Assembly (NCBI GenBank): GCA_964527265.1
Contig: CAZGOM010000137.1
Span: 1-14,957, forward strand
DNA from: CAZGOM01 sp964527265
Lineage (GTDB): Bacteria > Planctomycetota > Phycisphaerae > Phycisphaerales > Phycisphaeraceae
DNA: 14,957 nucleotides
Direction of reading: 5' to 3'
Of the stretch, positions 1-6,900 are shown one piece after another. A program made the translations under genes and the position numbers. How positions within the stretch are numbered: the stretch's first letter is position 1; every line of letters starts with the position of its first letter. The notes below the pieces were generated by a model. That model was not told the DNA's origin and did no database searches. It was given only the letters and a program-made list of their open reading frames with translations.

Positions 1-577
1 GGTCGGCGACTTCTTTCTGGACCATGACGACGGCGCGCTGCATGGTGGGGAAGTCAGTGGCGAGGTTGGCCAGAAGGGGTGATGCGATGTGATAGGGAAG
101 GTTTGCTATGAGGCTGAAGGGGGGAAGAGAGGCTTTGTCTGGGATGGCGGAGGGTGCGCCACCCATGCCGGCGAGGAGTTGGACGACCCCGGGGGCGATC
201 TCGTGCTTGCCGGCGAGGGCATCGCCTAAGTAGAGTGTGGCACGGGAGTTGGAGCGATTTTTTAGGAATTGGTCAGGTTCGGAGTCGTCGCGGACGACGT
301 CACCGAGGCCTAAATCGAGGCGGTGATGCAGGATGGGGTACATTTCGCGGTCGATTTCGACGGCGAGGACGCGTCCACCGGCTTCGAGGAGGCGTTCGGT
401 GAGTGCGCCGGTGCCTGGGCCGACTTCGAGGATGATGCCATGCTGGCCGGGTTTAGCCGCGTCCATGATTTTGGACATGGCGTTGGCGTCATGCAGGAAG
501 TTCTGGCCGTAGCGGTGTTTAGGGAACAGGCCGTGGATGTTGAGGAGGTTTCGGATTTCTTTGAGTGTTTGGGCCAA
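1..577 (-). CDS. rsmA: 16S rRNA adenine dimethyltransferase RsmA (KsgA), 3' end beyond window
   Basis: RsmA dimethylates two adjacent adenines in the 3'-terminal helix of 16S rRNA, using S-adenosylmethionine, late in small-subunit assembly in the cytoplasm. The 192 visible residues show the family's N-terminal GQNFL (24-28), SAM motif I EVGPGTGALT (51-60), the acidic AVEID (72-76), GDAL (118-121) and the catalytic NLPY (159-162, followed by HIAS). The gene leaves the window at its left edge, so the C-terminal part is not seen. No ATG lies in frame near the N-terminus. I chose TTG at 575-577 because AAGG lies 7 bases upstream and the resulting AQTLKEIRNLL start resembles planctomycete homologues. 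An insertion of about 25 residues lies between GDAL and NLPY. It is divergent from the S1/P1 nuclease gene. The family call is certain; the start is likely. Confidence 0.95.
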   Translation of the reverse strand, partial: MAQTLKEIRNLLNIHGLFPKHRYGQNFLHDANAMSKIMDAAKPGQHGIILEVGPGTGALTERLLEAGGRVLAVEIDREMYPILHHRLDLGLGDVVRDDSEPDQFLKNRSNSRATLYLGDALAGKHEIAPGVVQLLAGMGGAPSAIPDKASLPPFSLIANLPYHIASPLLANLATDFPTMQRAVVMVQKEVAD

Positions 578-625
578 TGGGGTGCCTTGGGAGGTGGGTG
601 GGGCATTTTCGCATGACGGGGCGGG

Positions 626-656
626 TAAAATCAACCGATCAATAAATAAATGAGGG
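626..656 (+). promoter_or_regulatory. Candidate -10 box and RBS of the S1/P1 nuclease gene
   Basis: TAAAAT at 626-631 is a good -10 match, but no convincing -35 precedes it. GAGGG at 652-656 lies 4 bases before the ATG at 661 and is a good Shine-Dalgarno that fixes that start. The RBS is more secure than the promoter. Confidence 0.4.
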
Positions 657-660
657 TGAT

Positions 661-1500
661 ATGCGGATTAAGTCATTTTTGGTTGCGTTTGGTTTCGTCA
701 TCCTAGGTGTTTCAAATGTTTTTGCGTGGGGGCCGGAGGGTCATCAGACGGTGGGGATGATCGCGGAAGCGCGGCTGACGCCGGAGGCGAAGGCGCGGGT
801 GGGTGAGCTTTTGGAGGGGAAGGCGGTGTCGGATTTATCGGTGGTGGTGTGGGCGGATTTATTGGCGCCCAAATCGACCAAGCCTTGGCATTATGTGGAT
901 ATCCCGCTGGGGGAAGCGGCCTATGTGGCGGAGTGGGACGGGCATGAGGGGAACAATGTGATTGATAAGACGGTGGAGATGGCCGCGCTGGTGAAGGATA
1001 AGAGCAAGCCGATTGAGGAGAGGCAGCGGGCGCTGAAGTATTTGATTCACTTTGTGGGGGACATGCATCAGCCGCTGCACACGGCGGAGCGGAAGAATGA
1101 CGACGGGAAGCCGGACAAGGGGGGGAACCTGGTGCAGGTGCGAGTGGCGGAAGGGGCGGAGCCTGTGCGGCTGCATATCGCGTGGGATGTGGACGTGGTG
1201 AAAGGGGCGATGGCGGGGCAGGATGTGAAGGCGTTTGCGGAGGGATTAGGGAAGGGCGTGACGGAAGAGGAGGCGAAGGCGTGGAGTGCGGGAGTGGAGG
1301 GGGAGTTGAAGAAAGAGGTGGTGGTGGGGTGGGTGCTGGAGACGCACAAGGTGGCGGTGGAGGCGGTTTATCCGGGTGTGCCGAGTAATGGGAGCGTGGT
1401 GACGCTGGACAAGGCTTATATGGAGAGAGGGGAGAAGGCGGTGAAGGAGCGGTTGGTGCGGGCGGGGGTGAGGCTGGCGGCGGTGCTGAATGCTGAGTGA
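661..1500 (+). CDS. S1/P1-family zinc-dependent nuclease, secreted
   Basis: S1/P1 nucleases cut single-stranded DNA and RNA, and some remove 3'-phosphates, with a trinuclear zinc site. The 279-residue protein starts with a Sec-type signal peptide whose likely cleavage (VFA|W, 22/23) exposes Trp23 as the new N-terminus; in this family that residue is itself a zinc ligand. All nine ligands can be placed with P1-like spacing: W23, H28, D66 (WAD), H77 (PWHYVDIP), H130, D134 and H140 (HFVGDMHQPLH), H172 and D176 (LHIAWD). Length is close to mature P1 (about 270) plus the signal. It is therefore probably an active extracytoplasmic nuclease, used for scavenging or for phosphate and nucleotide supply (inference). 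It stands alone, convergent with the zinc-ribbon gene. A G-rich minirepeat follows the stop directly. Confidence 0.93.
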   Translation: MRIKSFLVAFGFVILGVSNVFAWGPEGHQTVGMIAEARLTPEAKARVGELLEGKAVSDLSVVVWADLLAPKSTKPWHYVDIPLGEAAYVAEWDGHEGNNVIDKTVEMAALVKDKSKPIEERQRALKYLIHFVGDMHQPLHTAERKNDDGKPDKGGNLVQVRVAEGAEPVRLHIAWDVDVVKGAMAGQDVKAFAEGLGKGVTEEEAKAWSAGVEGELKKEVVVGWVLETHKVAVEAVYPGVPSNGSVVTLDKAYMERGEKAVKERLVRAGVRLAAVLNAE

Positions 1501-1504
1501 GGAA

Positions 1505-1556
1505 GGGTTCTGGGTCTTGGGTTCTGGGTTCTGTCAGAGGGAGGAGGGGTCTGGTG
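1505..1556. repeat. G-rich intergenic minirepeat, copy 1
   Basis: Degenerate GGGTTCTG/GGGTCTTG units follow the nuclease stop and end in a TGTCAGAGG tail at 1532-1540. The same arrangement, including the tail, returns at 14594-14632. It overlaps the 3' end of the convergent zinc-ribbon gene. Confidence 0.6.
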
Positions 1557-2025
1557 AGGTGGGGGATTTTTTGAAGTGGTGTTGGATGACTTTCCAGAGG
1601 ATGGCGGAGGTGATGAGGAAGAAGGCGAGATTGCCGAGGAAGCGGAAGAGGAGTTCGGGAGTGGTGCTGGAGAGTTGTGATTCGGTTTGGCGGTTGATGA
1701 AGGCGAGTGCGCCGAGGAAGGTGAGAGCGGCGGTGAAGAGGACGCTGGGGACGAGGATGACGAGGGCGAGGGCGAAGGAGGCGGTGCTTGAGCCGCTGGT
1801 GAGTTGGCCGCACATGTAGCCGGTGCTGAGAGCCTGACCGAGGGGATCGATGGCGGCAATGCTGGAGATGGGGGCGGAGCAGTGAGGGCAGAAGTGGTCG
1901 AGGGGTGCGATGGCTTTGAGGCAGTGGGGGCAGAGGGGGATGTCTGAATCGGTGGGGGATTGGGATTCGAGTTGTCCCTCGGCCTGGAACTCTTCTTCAG
2001 GGATTGAGGCGTCGGAAGTTGCCAT
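1534..2025 (-). CDS. Zinc-ribbon membrane protein of unknown function
   Basis: Function not recognised. The 163-residue protein has an acidic N-terminal tail (1-29), a zinc ribbon formed by two CPHC motifs (32-35 and 46-49), a short linker, and two probable membrane helices (about 83-109 and 126-146), ending in a polar tail. Small proteins with an N-terminal CxxC zinc ribbon and C-terminal helices are common in planctomycetes and are mostly uncharacterised. The ribbon probably faces the cytoplasm (inference). It converges on the S1/P1 nuclease gene with 33 bases between the stops. No Shine-Dalgarno precedes the ATG. TAAAAT lies only 7 bases upstream, so the message may be nearly leaderless. 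C-ending codons match the other - strand genes, which supports it as real coding sequence. Confidence 0.82.
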   Translation of the reverse strand: MATSDASIPEEEFQAEGQLESQSPTDSDIPLCPHCLKAIAPLDHFCPHCSAPISSIAAIDPLGQALSTGYMCGQLTSGSSTASFALALVILVPSVLFTAALTFLGALAFINRQTESQLSSTTPELLFRFLGNLAFFLITSAILWKVIQHHFKKSPTSPDPSSL

Positions 2026-2032
2026 GAGTTTT

Positions 2033-2038
2033 ATTTTA
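2033..2038 (-). promoter_or_regulatory. Candidate -10 box of the zinc-ribbon gene
   Basis: TAAAAT on the - strand ends 7 bases before the ATG, with no Shine-Dalgarno between, as expected for a leaderless or very short-leader transcript. No clear -35 is seen. Confidence 0.3.
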
Positions 2039-2141
2039 GTACGACGGTGGGGAGGGAGAAAGGCCTTTTTTTATGAGAGTGGCATTGGCAATACGAGGGA
2101 GACGACTTGCGGTTGCACTTATGTCGGGATAGGAGGGCGAT

Positions 2142-2170
2142 TGGGAGCCGGCGGGACGCCGGCGCTCCCA
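2142..2170. repeat. GC-rich palindromic intergenic element
   Basis: TGGGA+GCCGGCG (2142-2153) pairs with CGCCGGC+TCCCA (2157-2163, 2166-2170) across a 3-base loop with a 2-base bulge, giving 12 bp. It lies between the zinc-ribbon promoter and the tRNA terminator. Very similar GCCGGCGGGACGCCGGC elements recur in planctomycete-type genomes (recollection, not searched). Confidence 0.7.
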
Positions 2171-2180
2171 GTGAAACGCA

Positions 2181-2208
2181 AAAACCCTTGGTGTTGACCA
2201 AGGGTTTT
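2181..2208 (-). terminator. Intrinsic terminator of the tRNA-Asp gene
   Basis: A perfect 12-bp stem with a GTTG-type 4-base loop has AAAACCC at one foot and GGGTTTT at the other. It lies 27 bases past the tRNA 3' end, in the direction of tRNA transcription. Its symmetry would also let it work in the other direction. Confidence 0.8.
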
Positions 2209-2235
2209 GTGCTGCGACAGGTTGTTTCGCGTAAG

Positions 2236-2309
2236 CGAGGGTGGCGGGGCTCGAACCCGTAACCTTCGGATCGACAGTCCGATGCTCTAACCAATTGAGC
2301 TACACCCCC
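2236..2309 (-). tRNA. tRNA-Asp (anticodon GTC)
   Basis: A complete 74-base cloverleaf is present. The acceptor stem GGGGGTG pairs with CACCCTC (one G-U pair). The D arm is GCTC/GAGC with a GGTTA-type loop. The anticodon stem TCGGA/TCCGA encloses loop CTGTCGA, giving anticodon GTC. The T arm carries TTCGAGC, with one A-C mismatch at the base of its stem. The discriminator base is G, as expected for Asp. CCA is not encoded; CTT follows the discriminator. Confidence 0.97.
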
Positions 2310-2344
2310 GTCCGGGGCTTTGAGGCCTCGAATGGAGACCAACC

Positions 2345-2372
2345 ATCGTAGAAAAGATTTAGATTTTGTCAA
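2345..2372 (-). promoter_or_regulatory. Sigma-70-type promoter of tRNA-Asp
   Basis: On the - strand a perfect -35 TTGACA (2367-2372) is followed after 16 bases by TACGAT (2345-2350; four of six positions match TATAAT). The expected start lies about 30 bases upstream of the mature tRNA 5' end. Confidence 0.72.
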
Positions 2373-2571
2373 CTTGGGGGATTGCGAGGTTACCGCGATA
2401 GAGAAGGAGATGAGGGGAGCATGAAGAACAAGGGGAAGATGGGGAGATAAAGCTGCACGTGGGAGGGGAATACGGTTTTTCTGCGGGTGGGGGGCGGGGG
2501 AGAGTGAAGAAGGATTTTAAAAGAGCGTGCTTGGGAGATGGGTTTGGCAGGTTTTCAGGGGCAGAATTTTT

Positions 2572-2591
2572 GACAGGATTTACACGATGGA
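2572..2591. repeat. GACAGGATTTACA-type repeat fragment
   Basis: GACAGGATTTACACGATGGA resembles the GACAGGATTTACAGGAT sequences scattered between genes in many environmental bacterial genomes (recollection). Only one unit is present. Confidence 0.4.
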
Positions 2592-2673
2592 GCATGCGAG
2601 TTGGTTTTGGGAAGGCGCATGAGTCGGGTTTGAGTGGTGGGGATGGGTTTGGGAGGGTAGAGAGCGGATTTTT

Positions 2674-2698
2674 ACCACGAAGCCACGAAAGCACGAAG
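2674..2698. repeat. CACGAAG triple minirepeat
   Basis: Three near-copies of an 8-base unit (ACCACGAAG, CCACGAAA, GCACGAAG) lie in tandem. The ACCACGAAGNCACGAAG family is a familiar intergenic repeat in Verrucomicrobia, Planctomycetes and others (recollection). Confidence 0.55.
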
Positions 2699-2710
2699 TT
2701 ATAGAGAAGG

Positions 2711-2726
2711 AAAGCAGCAGTGCTGC
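2711..2726 (-). terminator. Weak terminator-like hairpin after the ATPase gene
   Basis: Five bases past the ATPase stop, GCAGCA-C-TGCTGC forms a 6-bp stem with a minimal centre. It is followed on the - strand by TTTCCTTCTCT. The short stem and interrupted T-run make it weak. Confidence 0.35.
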
Positions 2727-2731
2727 GCTCA

Positions 2732-5700
2732 TTACTTTTTTTCGTTCTTGGAGAGAAGTGGAGTTTCGAGATAGCCAAGGAGGAGAGGTTCGATGAGGGA
2801 GCGTTCTTCCGCGGCGAGTTTAAGCATGGGTTTGGTATCACGTTCGACGAGGACGCCGATGGCGGCTTGGAGGAGACGGACGGAGAGGGAGAGTTGGGGT
2901 TGATCTTGGGCGCACTCTTGCCAGGCGGTGAGCCATGCCTTGCGGGTGAGGTCAGGGGCAAGGCCCAGAAAGCTCGGGTCGCGCAGAGTTTGGATGGTAC
3001 GGAGAAGCGTGGCGCCTAAGAGTGGGAGTTGGTTAGCAGCAGAAAAGGTGGTGACGATGGTGCTGATTGCTGCGCGCCGTTGGGCGGGGTTATTATGAGA
3101 GTGAGTGAGGAGGTTATTGAGAAGAGGAGAGAAGTCGGCGGCATAATCGCTGAGGTCGTCGTTGTTGATTTTTGACGGGAGGGTAGCGAGGGCTTCGTTG
3201 ATATGAGGGATGGCAGTGGATTGGATTGCTGGAGTGAGGAGTGCGGAAATAGCGGCGTGGAGAGAGTCCCAGATTGGGAGAATGGAGGCGCGGTATGTTT
3301 TGGCGTACGAATGCCAATTCTTCTCGTCTTTATTTGATGATTGAGAGAGGCGGTTGATTAGAATGTCACATGCAAGAATTGCTGATTGAGAGTGTCCGGT
3401 TTTGCGTAGTGCCTTGCTTTTGTTGAACATGGTCATTGCGACGTATGTAAGTATTTCAGGATGAGAGGATTGTGTGAAGCGATCTATGACTGTGTCGTAC
3501 GTTTTAATTTCCTCTTGATGACGATTAAGTTGCCCAAGTATGGCTCCCTTGTTGATTATGGCCGCTACAACTTGCTCAAGTATTTCGGATTGTGTGTGGT
3601 GAGAGAAGTGTTCTATGACAGTGTCATATGTTTTAATTCCTTCTTGATGGCGATTAAGTTGAACGAGTGTGATACCCTTATTGAGCATGGCCATCGCGAC
3701 TTGCTTAATTATTTCGGGGTGGGTATATTCTGCAAAGCGCTCTATGGTCGCGTCGTATGTTTTAATTTCTTCCTGATGGCGATCAAGTTGACCAAGTGTG
3801 ACTCCTTTGTTGACCATGGCCACTGCTACTTTTTCGAGTATTGCAGGGTTGGTGTTTTGTCGGAAGTGTGCGATGACCGCGTCATATGCTTCTATTTCTT
3901 CTTGATAGCGTTCGAGTTGACCGAGTGCACAGCCTTTATTAACCATAGCCGTTGCGATCTGTTCGAGTATTCTGGGTTCGGTGTATCGTAAGAATCGCTC
4001 AATCGCTATGTCGTACATTTTAATTTCTTCTTGATAATGCTTCGATTGGCCAAATGTAATGCCTTTAGATATCATGCTTATTGCCACTTTTTCGAGTATT
4101 GCGGGGTGGCTGTGTTGTGAGAAGTGCTCAATGACTGCATCGAGTGTCTTGATTGCATCTAGGTATTGTTCGTGTCGACCAAGAGCGATGCCTTTGTTTG
4201 TCATGGCTATTGCAATTTGTTCGAGTGTTGCGAGGTGAGAATGATGTGAAAAGTGTGAGATGAGTGAGTCGTATGCTTTGATTTCATCTTGATGTCGCCC
4301 GAGCGTGCCAAATACTACTCCGATATTAATAATAGCCCAGAGGAGGATGTGATTCGGAGCATCGGGCATGGCGATAACTTGAGCAAGATCATCTGCTGCG
4401 CCAAGAAAATCTTTTGTCTCGTCTCTTGCGAAGGCACGCAAAAATAGTGCGCGTGCCTTGTGTTTTGATTGCAGATCGTTTCGATTGCAAAGGGCAGTGC
4501 TTTGGTTAATTACAGCTGTAAATGATTTTTCACGGAGAAGTTTATGGATTTCAATTACTAATGCATGAGCAGAATTTGCATTCAGTTGCAGAGCTTCTTG
4601 GATGATCTGATCGGCCTTCCCATAATCTTTGGCCCAAAAATAGGCGTCTGCAAGCTCAGCAAGTGATTCAGCGGTGCAGTCAAGCGCAACAAGTGCTTCT
4701 GCGGCTTCGATGGCTGATTTATAATCAAAGTTGAGGCGGCTTTCTAGGATGCCGGACTCGATTGAGGCGAGAAAATTGCCTTTGGTGTTTGAACGGGCGG
4801 CAATTAGAGTTTGCTGGATGAGCTCTCGGGTATCGGTGGCGTCAGGGGGAAGGGTGTGGGCGTAAGATTCCAATTCGCTGGGGGCAAACCAGAGGCGGAG
4901 AAGATCGATAAGGAGCCTGAGGGGTTGAGCGTGGTTTTTTTTGGCTTCGAGACAGAGGCGGAGGAGTGGTTCGCGGAGTTCGTACCACGTTTCGCGGCGC
5001 TCATTGGGGGCGGGGAGGGAGGTCATGCCGGCTGGTTGGGTGTGGACGTAGCCCATGAGGTCGAGTTTGCGGAGCTGGCCGGACGTGGTTTGCTGCGAGA
5101 TGCGGAGGGATTCGGCGATTTCCTTGACGGAAGCTGCGCCGCGGATGTCGATTAGATGGTTGATGATGTTGCGCTGTTGGGGAGAGAGGAACATCATGCG
5201 TGCTTGGTAATAAGGCGTGAGATCGTCAAGGGTTTGGAGGAGAGGCTGAATAAGGGAGATGAGGTTGTCGAAGGTGAGAAATTGGGAGAAGGTGACGTAG
5301 ACGCGGGGGTTGCCGGCGGCAAGGAGATGGAGGGCTCGGATGCGGGCTTTGCCGAGGGGGGTCTGGAGGAGGTCGGCAAGGGGTTTGTTGTCGGCTTTGA
5401 GGGCGAGCTTGGTGAGGAGTTGGACGGCATCGTGGAAAGTGAAGGGAGAGAGGTGGATGGGGTGGAAGAAGTCTTTAAAAGTGTTGTTGTTATCGGCTTC
5501 CTCTTCGAGGAGGGATTGCGATGCGGCGAGAGTGATGATGCGTGGCGCACCTGGGGCGGTAAGAAGGGTATGGAGCTTGGTTTGGTCTTCGAGGTTGAAG
5601 TTTTTGAAGACGGAGTCGAGGTTTTCAATTATGAGCAGCAAGGCCTTATCGGCGATGGTTTGGGCGAGGAGGTTTTGGGCGGCGGTTTCGAATTCCTCGG

Positions 5701-6097
5701 CGGTTTTGATTTTATCGAGGGCCTTGATGGATTCTTGGAGTAAAGAGGCGGAGGGAGTGGCAGCGAGTGCCTGGAGGATTGCACCGAGGAGATAGGAATA
5801 AGAGGTGACGTTCCAGGCGTCTTCGGGGATGCGGGCGATGAGGAGGGTATTTTTAAGGTCTTCGCGGGCGGCGAGGCGTTGGGCGACGAGGGAGACGAGG
5901 AATGTTTTGCCTGAGCCGCGGGGTCCGAGGATGAGGTTGTGGTGTCTTTCGGAAGAATTGATTGAGGAGACGATGTTGGCGAGAAGGGATTGCGCGAGGG
6001 GTTCGCGCTGGACGACGAGGGACTCCAATTGATCAAGCGTATAGAGGTTGGTGTTGTGCTTGAAGTGGGCGAGGAGATTGGGATTGGCTTGTGTCAT
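2732..6097 (-). CDS. P-loop ATPase with winged helix and C-terminal TPR array (STAND-like)
   Basis: A 1121-residue protein counted from ATG 6095-6097. An in-frame TTG at 6110-6112 would add five residues, but neither start has a clear RBS. The order is: AAA/STAND-type NTPase with Walker A GPRGSGKT (58-65), Walker B LLLIIENLD (153-161) and GNPR (262-265), possibly the sensor-2 region; a winged helix (about 304-352: PQQRNIINHLI, then KEIAESLRISQQTTSGQLRKL); a helical WYELREPLLRL segment; irregular TPR-like helices (about 440-575); eight TPR units of exactly 43 residues (578-921); and a helical tail. Such proteins use TPRs to sense a ligand or partner and nucleotide-driven oligomerisation as a switch (family knowledge). 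The membrane-protein gene lies 30 bases upstream and is probably co-transcribed. The central DNA is visibly more AT-rich than both ends. The exact family is not recognised; a transcriptional-regulator role is the alternative. Confidence 0.88.
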   Translation of the reverse strand: MTQANPNLLAHFKHNTNLYTLDQLESLVVQREPLAQSLLANIVSSINSSERHHNLILGPRGSGKTFLVSLVAQRLAAREDLKNTLLIARIPEDAWNVTSYSYLLGAILQALAATPSASLLQESIKALDKIKTAEEFETAAQNLLAQTIADKALLLIIENLDSVFKNFNLEDQTKLHTLLTAPGAPRIITLAASQSLLEEEADNNNTFKDFFHPIHLSPFTFHDAVQLLTKLALKADNKPLADLLQTPLGKARIRALHLLAAGNPRVYVTFSQFLTFDNLISLIQPLLQTLDDLTPYYQARMMFLSPQQRNIINHLIDIRGAASVKEIAESLRISQQTTSGQLRKLDLMGYVHTQPAGMTSLPAPNERRETWYELREPLLRLCLEAKKNHAQPLRLLIDLLRLWFAPSELESYAHTLPPDATDTRELIQQTLIAARSNTKGNFLASIESGILESRLNFDYKSAIEAAEALVALDCTAESLAELADAYFWAKDYGKADQIIQEALQLNANSAHALVIEIHKLLREKSFTAVINQSTALCNRNDLQSKHKARALFLRAFARDETKDFLGAADDLAQVIAMPDAPNHILLWAIINIGVVFGTLGRHQDEIKAYDSLISHFSHHSHLATLEQIAIAMTNKGIALGRHEQYLDAIKTLDAVIEHFSQHSHPAILEKVAISMISKGITFGQSKHYQEEIKMYDIAIERFLRYTEPRILEQIATAMVNKGCALGQLERYQEEIEAYDAVIAHFRQNTNPAILEKVAVAMVNKGVTLGQLDRHQEEIKTYDATIERFAEYTHPEIIKQVAMAMLNKGITLVQLNRHQEGIKTYDTVIEHFSHHTQSEILEQVVAAIINKGAILGQLNRHQEEIKTYDTVIDRFTQSSHPEILTYVAMTMFNKSKALRKTGHSQSAILACDILINRLSQSSNKDEKNWHSYAKTYRASILPIWDSLHAAISALLTPAIQSTAIPHINEALATLPSKINNDDLSDYAADFSPLLNNLLTHSHNNPAQRRAAISTIVTTFSAANQLPLLGATLLRTIQTLRDPSFLGLAPDLTRKAWLTAWQECAQDQPQLSLSVRLLQAAIGVLVERDTKPMLKLAAEERSLIEPLLLGYLETPLLSKNEKK
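3335..4366 (-). repeat. Tandem 129-bp coding repeat (eight TPR units)
   Basis: Eight successive 129-bp units encode 43-residue TPRs with no length change. The shared core is NKGxxLGQLxRHQEEIKTYDxVIEHF. DNA similarity is highest in the middle units: GTTTTAATT-rich stretches recur every 129 bases from about 3500 to 4020. The first and last units are the most diverged. This suggests repeated unit duplication within the array. Confidence 0.85.
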
Positions 6098-6127
6098 TTT
6101 AATTTTGGGCAAAAAGGGGATCAGGGT

Positions 6128-6859
6128 TTAGCGGGGACGGAGGAATTCCAGATTGATCGGTGTGCTGTTTTTGTCTTTGCGTGTTGCGACAATGGCGAGG
6201 CGGTTATTGGGGAGGCGGCGGAGTTGCGCGCCTTCTTCGGAAATGGAAGCGCCTGTGGCGGCGGACGTGATGTCGATGTTGAAGTTGTCGCCTGATGGGC
6301 TACGGAAGACGAGTTCAAAAGCTTCGTCGTTAAAAGTGAGCCATCCTTTGTTGTGGGGGCAGTCGAGGGTGAGGTTTGCTTGCCCAGCTTGCACTGAAAG
6401 CCAAGCGCCCTCCAGCCGAATCGGCAGGAGGGCGCTTGGCTTTGGAGGTTGGGTTTGGAAGAGGCTTTTGAAGCCTTCGATGGCGGATTTGGCGAGTTCC
6501 TGCTTAGCGGCAGCGATTAGTGCGCCTAAGGCCAGTAGGGCTATTACGCTGAGTGTAATGTTGTTTTTTGGGAGAGTTGAGGAAGGTTCGTTGGTGGAGA
6601 GGGCGTAGTCGTTTGCCGGGGCGGTCTGTTCTAAAAGCCAAATGCCCCGGAGGCGGGTCGACAGGAGAGCGTTGGGTGTGACTAATTGGGTTTGAAGCAA
6701 ACGCTTGAAGTATTCGATGGGTGATTGGCCCAGTTTTTGCTGAGCAGTGAAGAGTAGGGCGCCCAAGACGAGTAAGGCGGCAAGGCCCAATGTGATGTTT
6801 TGGGGGAAGCGTGAATGGGATTCGTGATTGGGGAGGTCGTCATCGTTTTTGGGCTTCAT
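6128..6859 (-). CDS. Membrane protein with internally duplicated TM module; partner of the TPR-ATPase
   Basis: Function not recognised. The 243-residue protein holds two tandem copies of one module. Copy 1 (about 18-84) and copy 2 (about 96-163) share NITLxxxALLxLGAL membrane helices (20-39, 100-119), then xxxSxIExFKxLxQTQ, then ALLxxRLxGxWLxxQ. A single soluble, probably beta-rich domain (about 146-243) follows copy 2. The GxWL start may mark a small barrel-like fold, of which copy 1 keeps only the first strand (inference). The N-terminal tail is acidic. ATG 6857-6859 has AAAGG 8 bases upstream and a strong promoter. Thirty bases separate its stop from the ATPase start, so the two likely form one operon. 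A membrane anchor or effector controlled by the ATPase is the simplest reading. A 47-base palindrome lies inside the gene. Confidence 0.85.
   Translation of the reverse strand: MKPKNDDDLPNHESHSRFPQNITLGLAALLVLGALLFTAQQKLGQSPIEYFKRLLQTQLVTPNALLSTRLRGIWLLEQTAPANDYALSTNEPSSTLPKNNITLSVIALLALGALIAAAKQELAKSAIEGFKSLFQTQPPKPSALLPIRLEGAWLSVQAGQANLTLDCPHNKGWLTFNDEAFELVFRSPSGDNFNIDITSAATGASISEEGAQLRRLPNNRLAIVATRKDKNSTPINLEFLRPR
6398..6444. repeat. 47-base near-perfect palindrome inside the membrane-protein gene
   Basis: Arms 6398-6414 and 6428-6444 are perfect 17-base reverse complements (AAAGCCAAGCGCCCTCC and its partner). The 13-base centre contains a further GCCGA-A-TCGGC. The element encodes roughly residues 139-154 (PSALLPIRLEGAWL) without breaking the frame. 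The matching DNA in module copy 1 (about 6636-6682) is alignable without gaps but no longer palindromic. Confidence 0.9.
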
Positions 6860-6900
6860 GGCGTGGGCCTTTCTAAATTAATTTCGCCAGACGCCAGGAG

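Larger units (their letters stand above)
2373..2731. other. Gene-free spacer with two dispersed-repeat fragments
   Basis: No convincing gene is visible between the tRNA-Asp promoter and the end of the ATPase gene. The reading frames here lack RBS, motifs and host-like codon use. The stretch holds the two repeat fragments and the weak terminator listed separately; the rest is purine-rich on + and unremarkable. Confidence 0.6.

Noticed and set aside
310..606. 98-codon ATG-initiated frame on - at the rsmA locus
   Set aside because: The frame with GQNFL, EVGPGTGALT and NLPY is a different one; this is its shadow.
698..1813. 371-codon frame on - rich in Pro, Ser and Arg
   Set aside because: Antisense to the S1/P1 nuclease, whose motifs and signal peptide are clear; low-complexity composition is typical of G-rich antisense frames.
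2031..2372. 113-codon frame on - over the tRNA gene, with GGVAQLVRASDC
   Set aside because: This peptide is the usual false translation of a tRNA gene and its flanks; the cloverleaf at 2236-2309 explains it.
2359..2961. 200-codon frame on - in the spacer beside the ATPase
   Set aside because: No RBS or domain; covers repeat fragments and the ATPase 3' end in another frame.
3461..3991. 176-codon frame on + with repeated motifs
   Set aside because: It is the antisense reading of the 129-bp TPR repeats of the ATPase gene; its own repeats come from that array.
3335..4366. CRISPR-like or satellite repeat from the regular 129-base period
   Set aside because: The period is a codon multiple, units are diverged and encode clear TPR helices in an open frame.
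2732..6859. Calling the operon a confirmed anti-phage system
   Set aside because: No adjacent defence genes, no known effector domain recognised, and no experimental cue; kept as hypothesis only.
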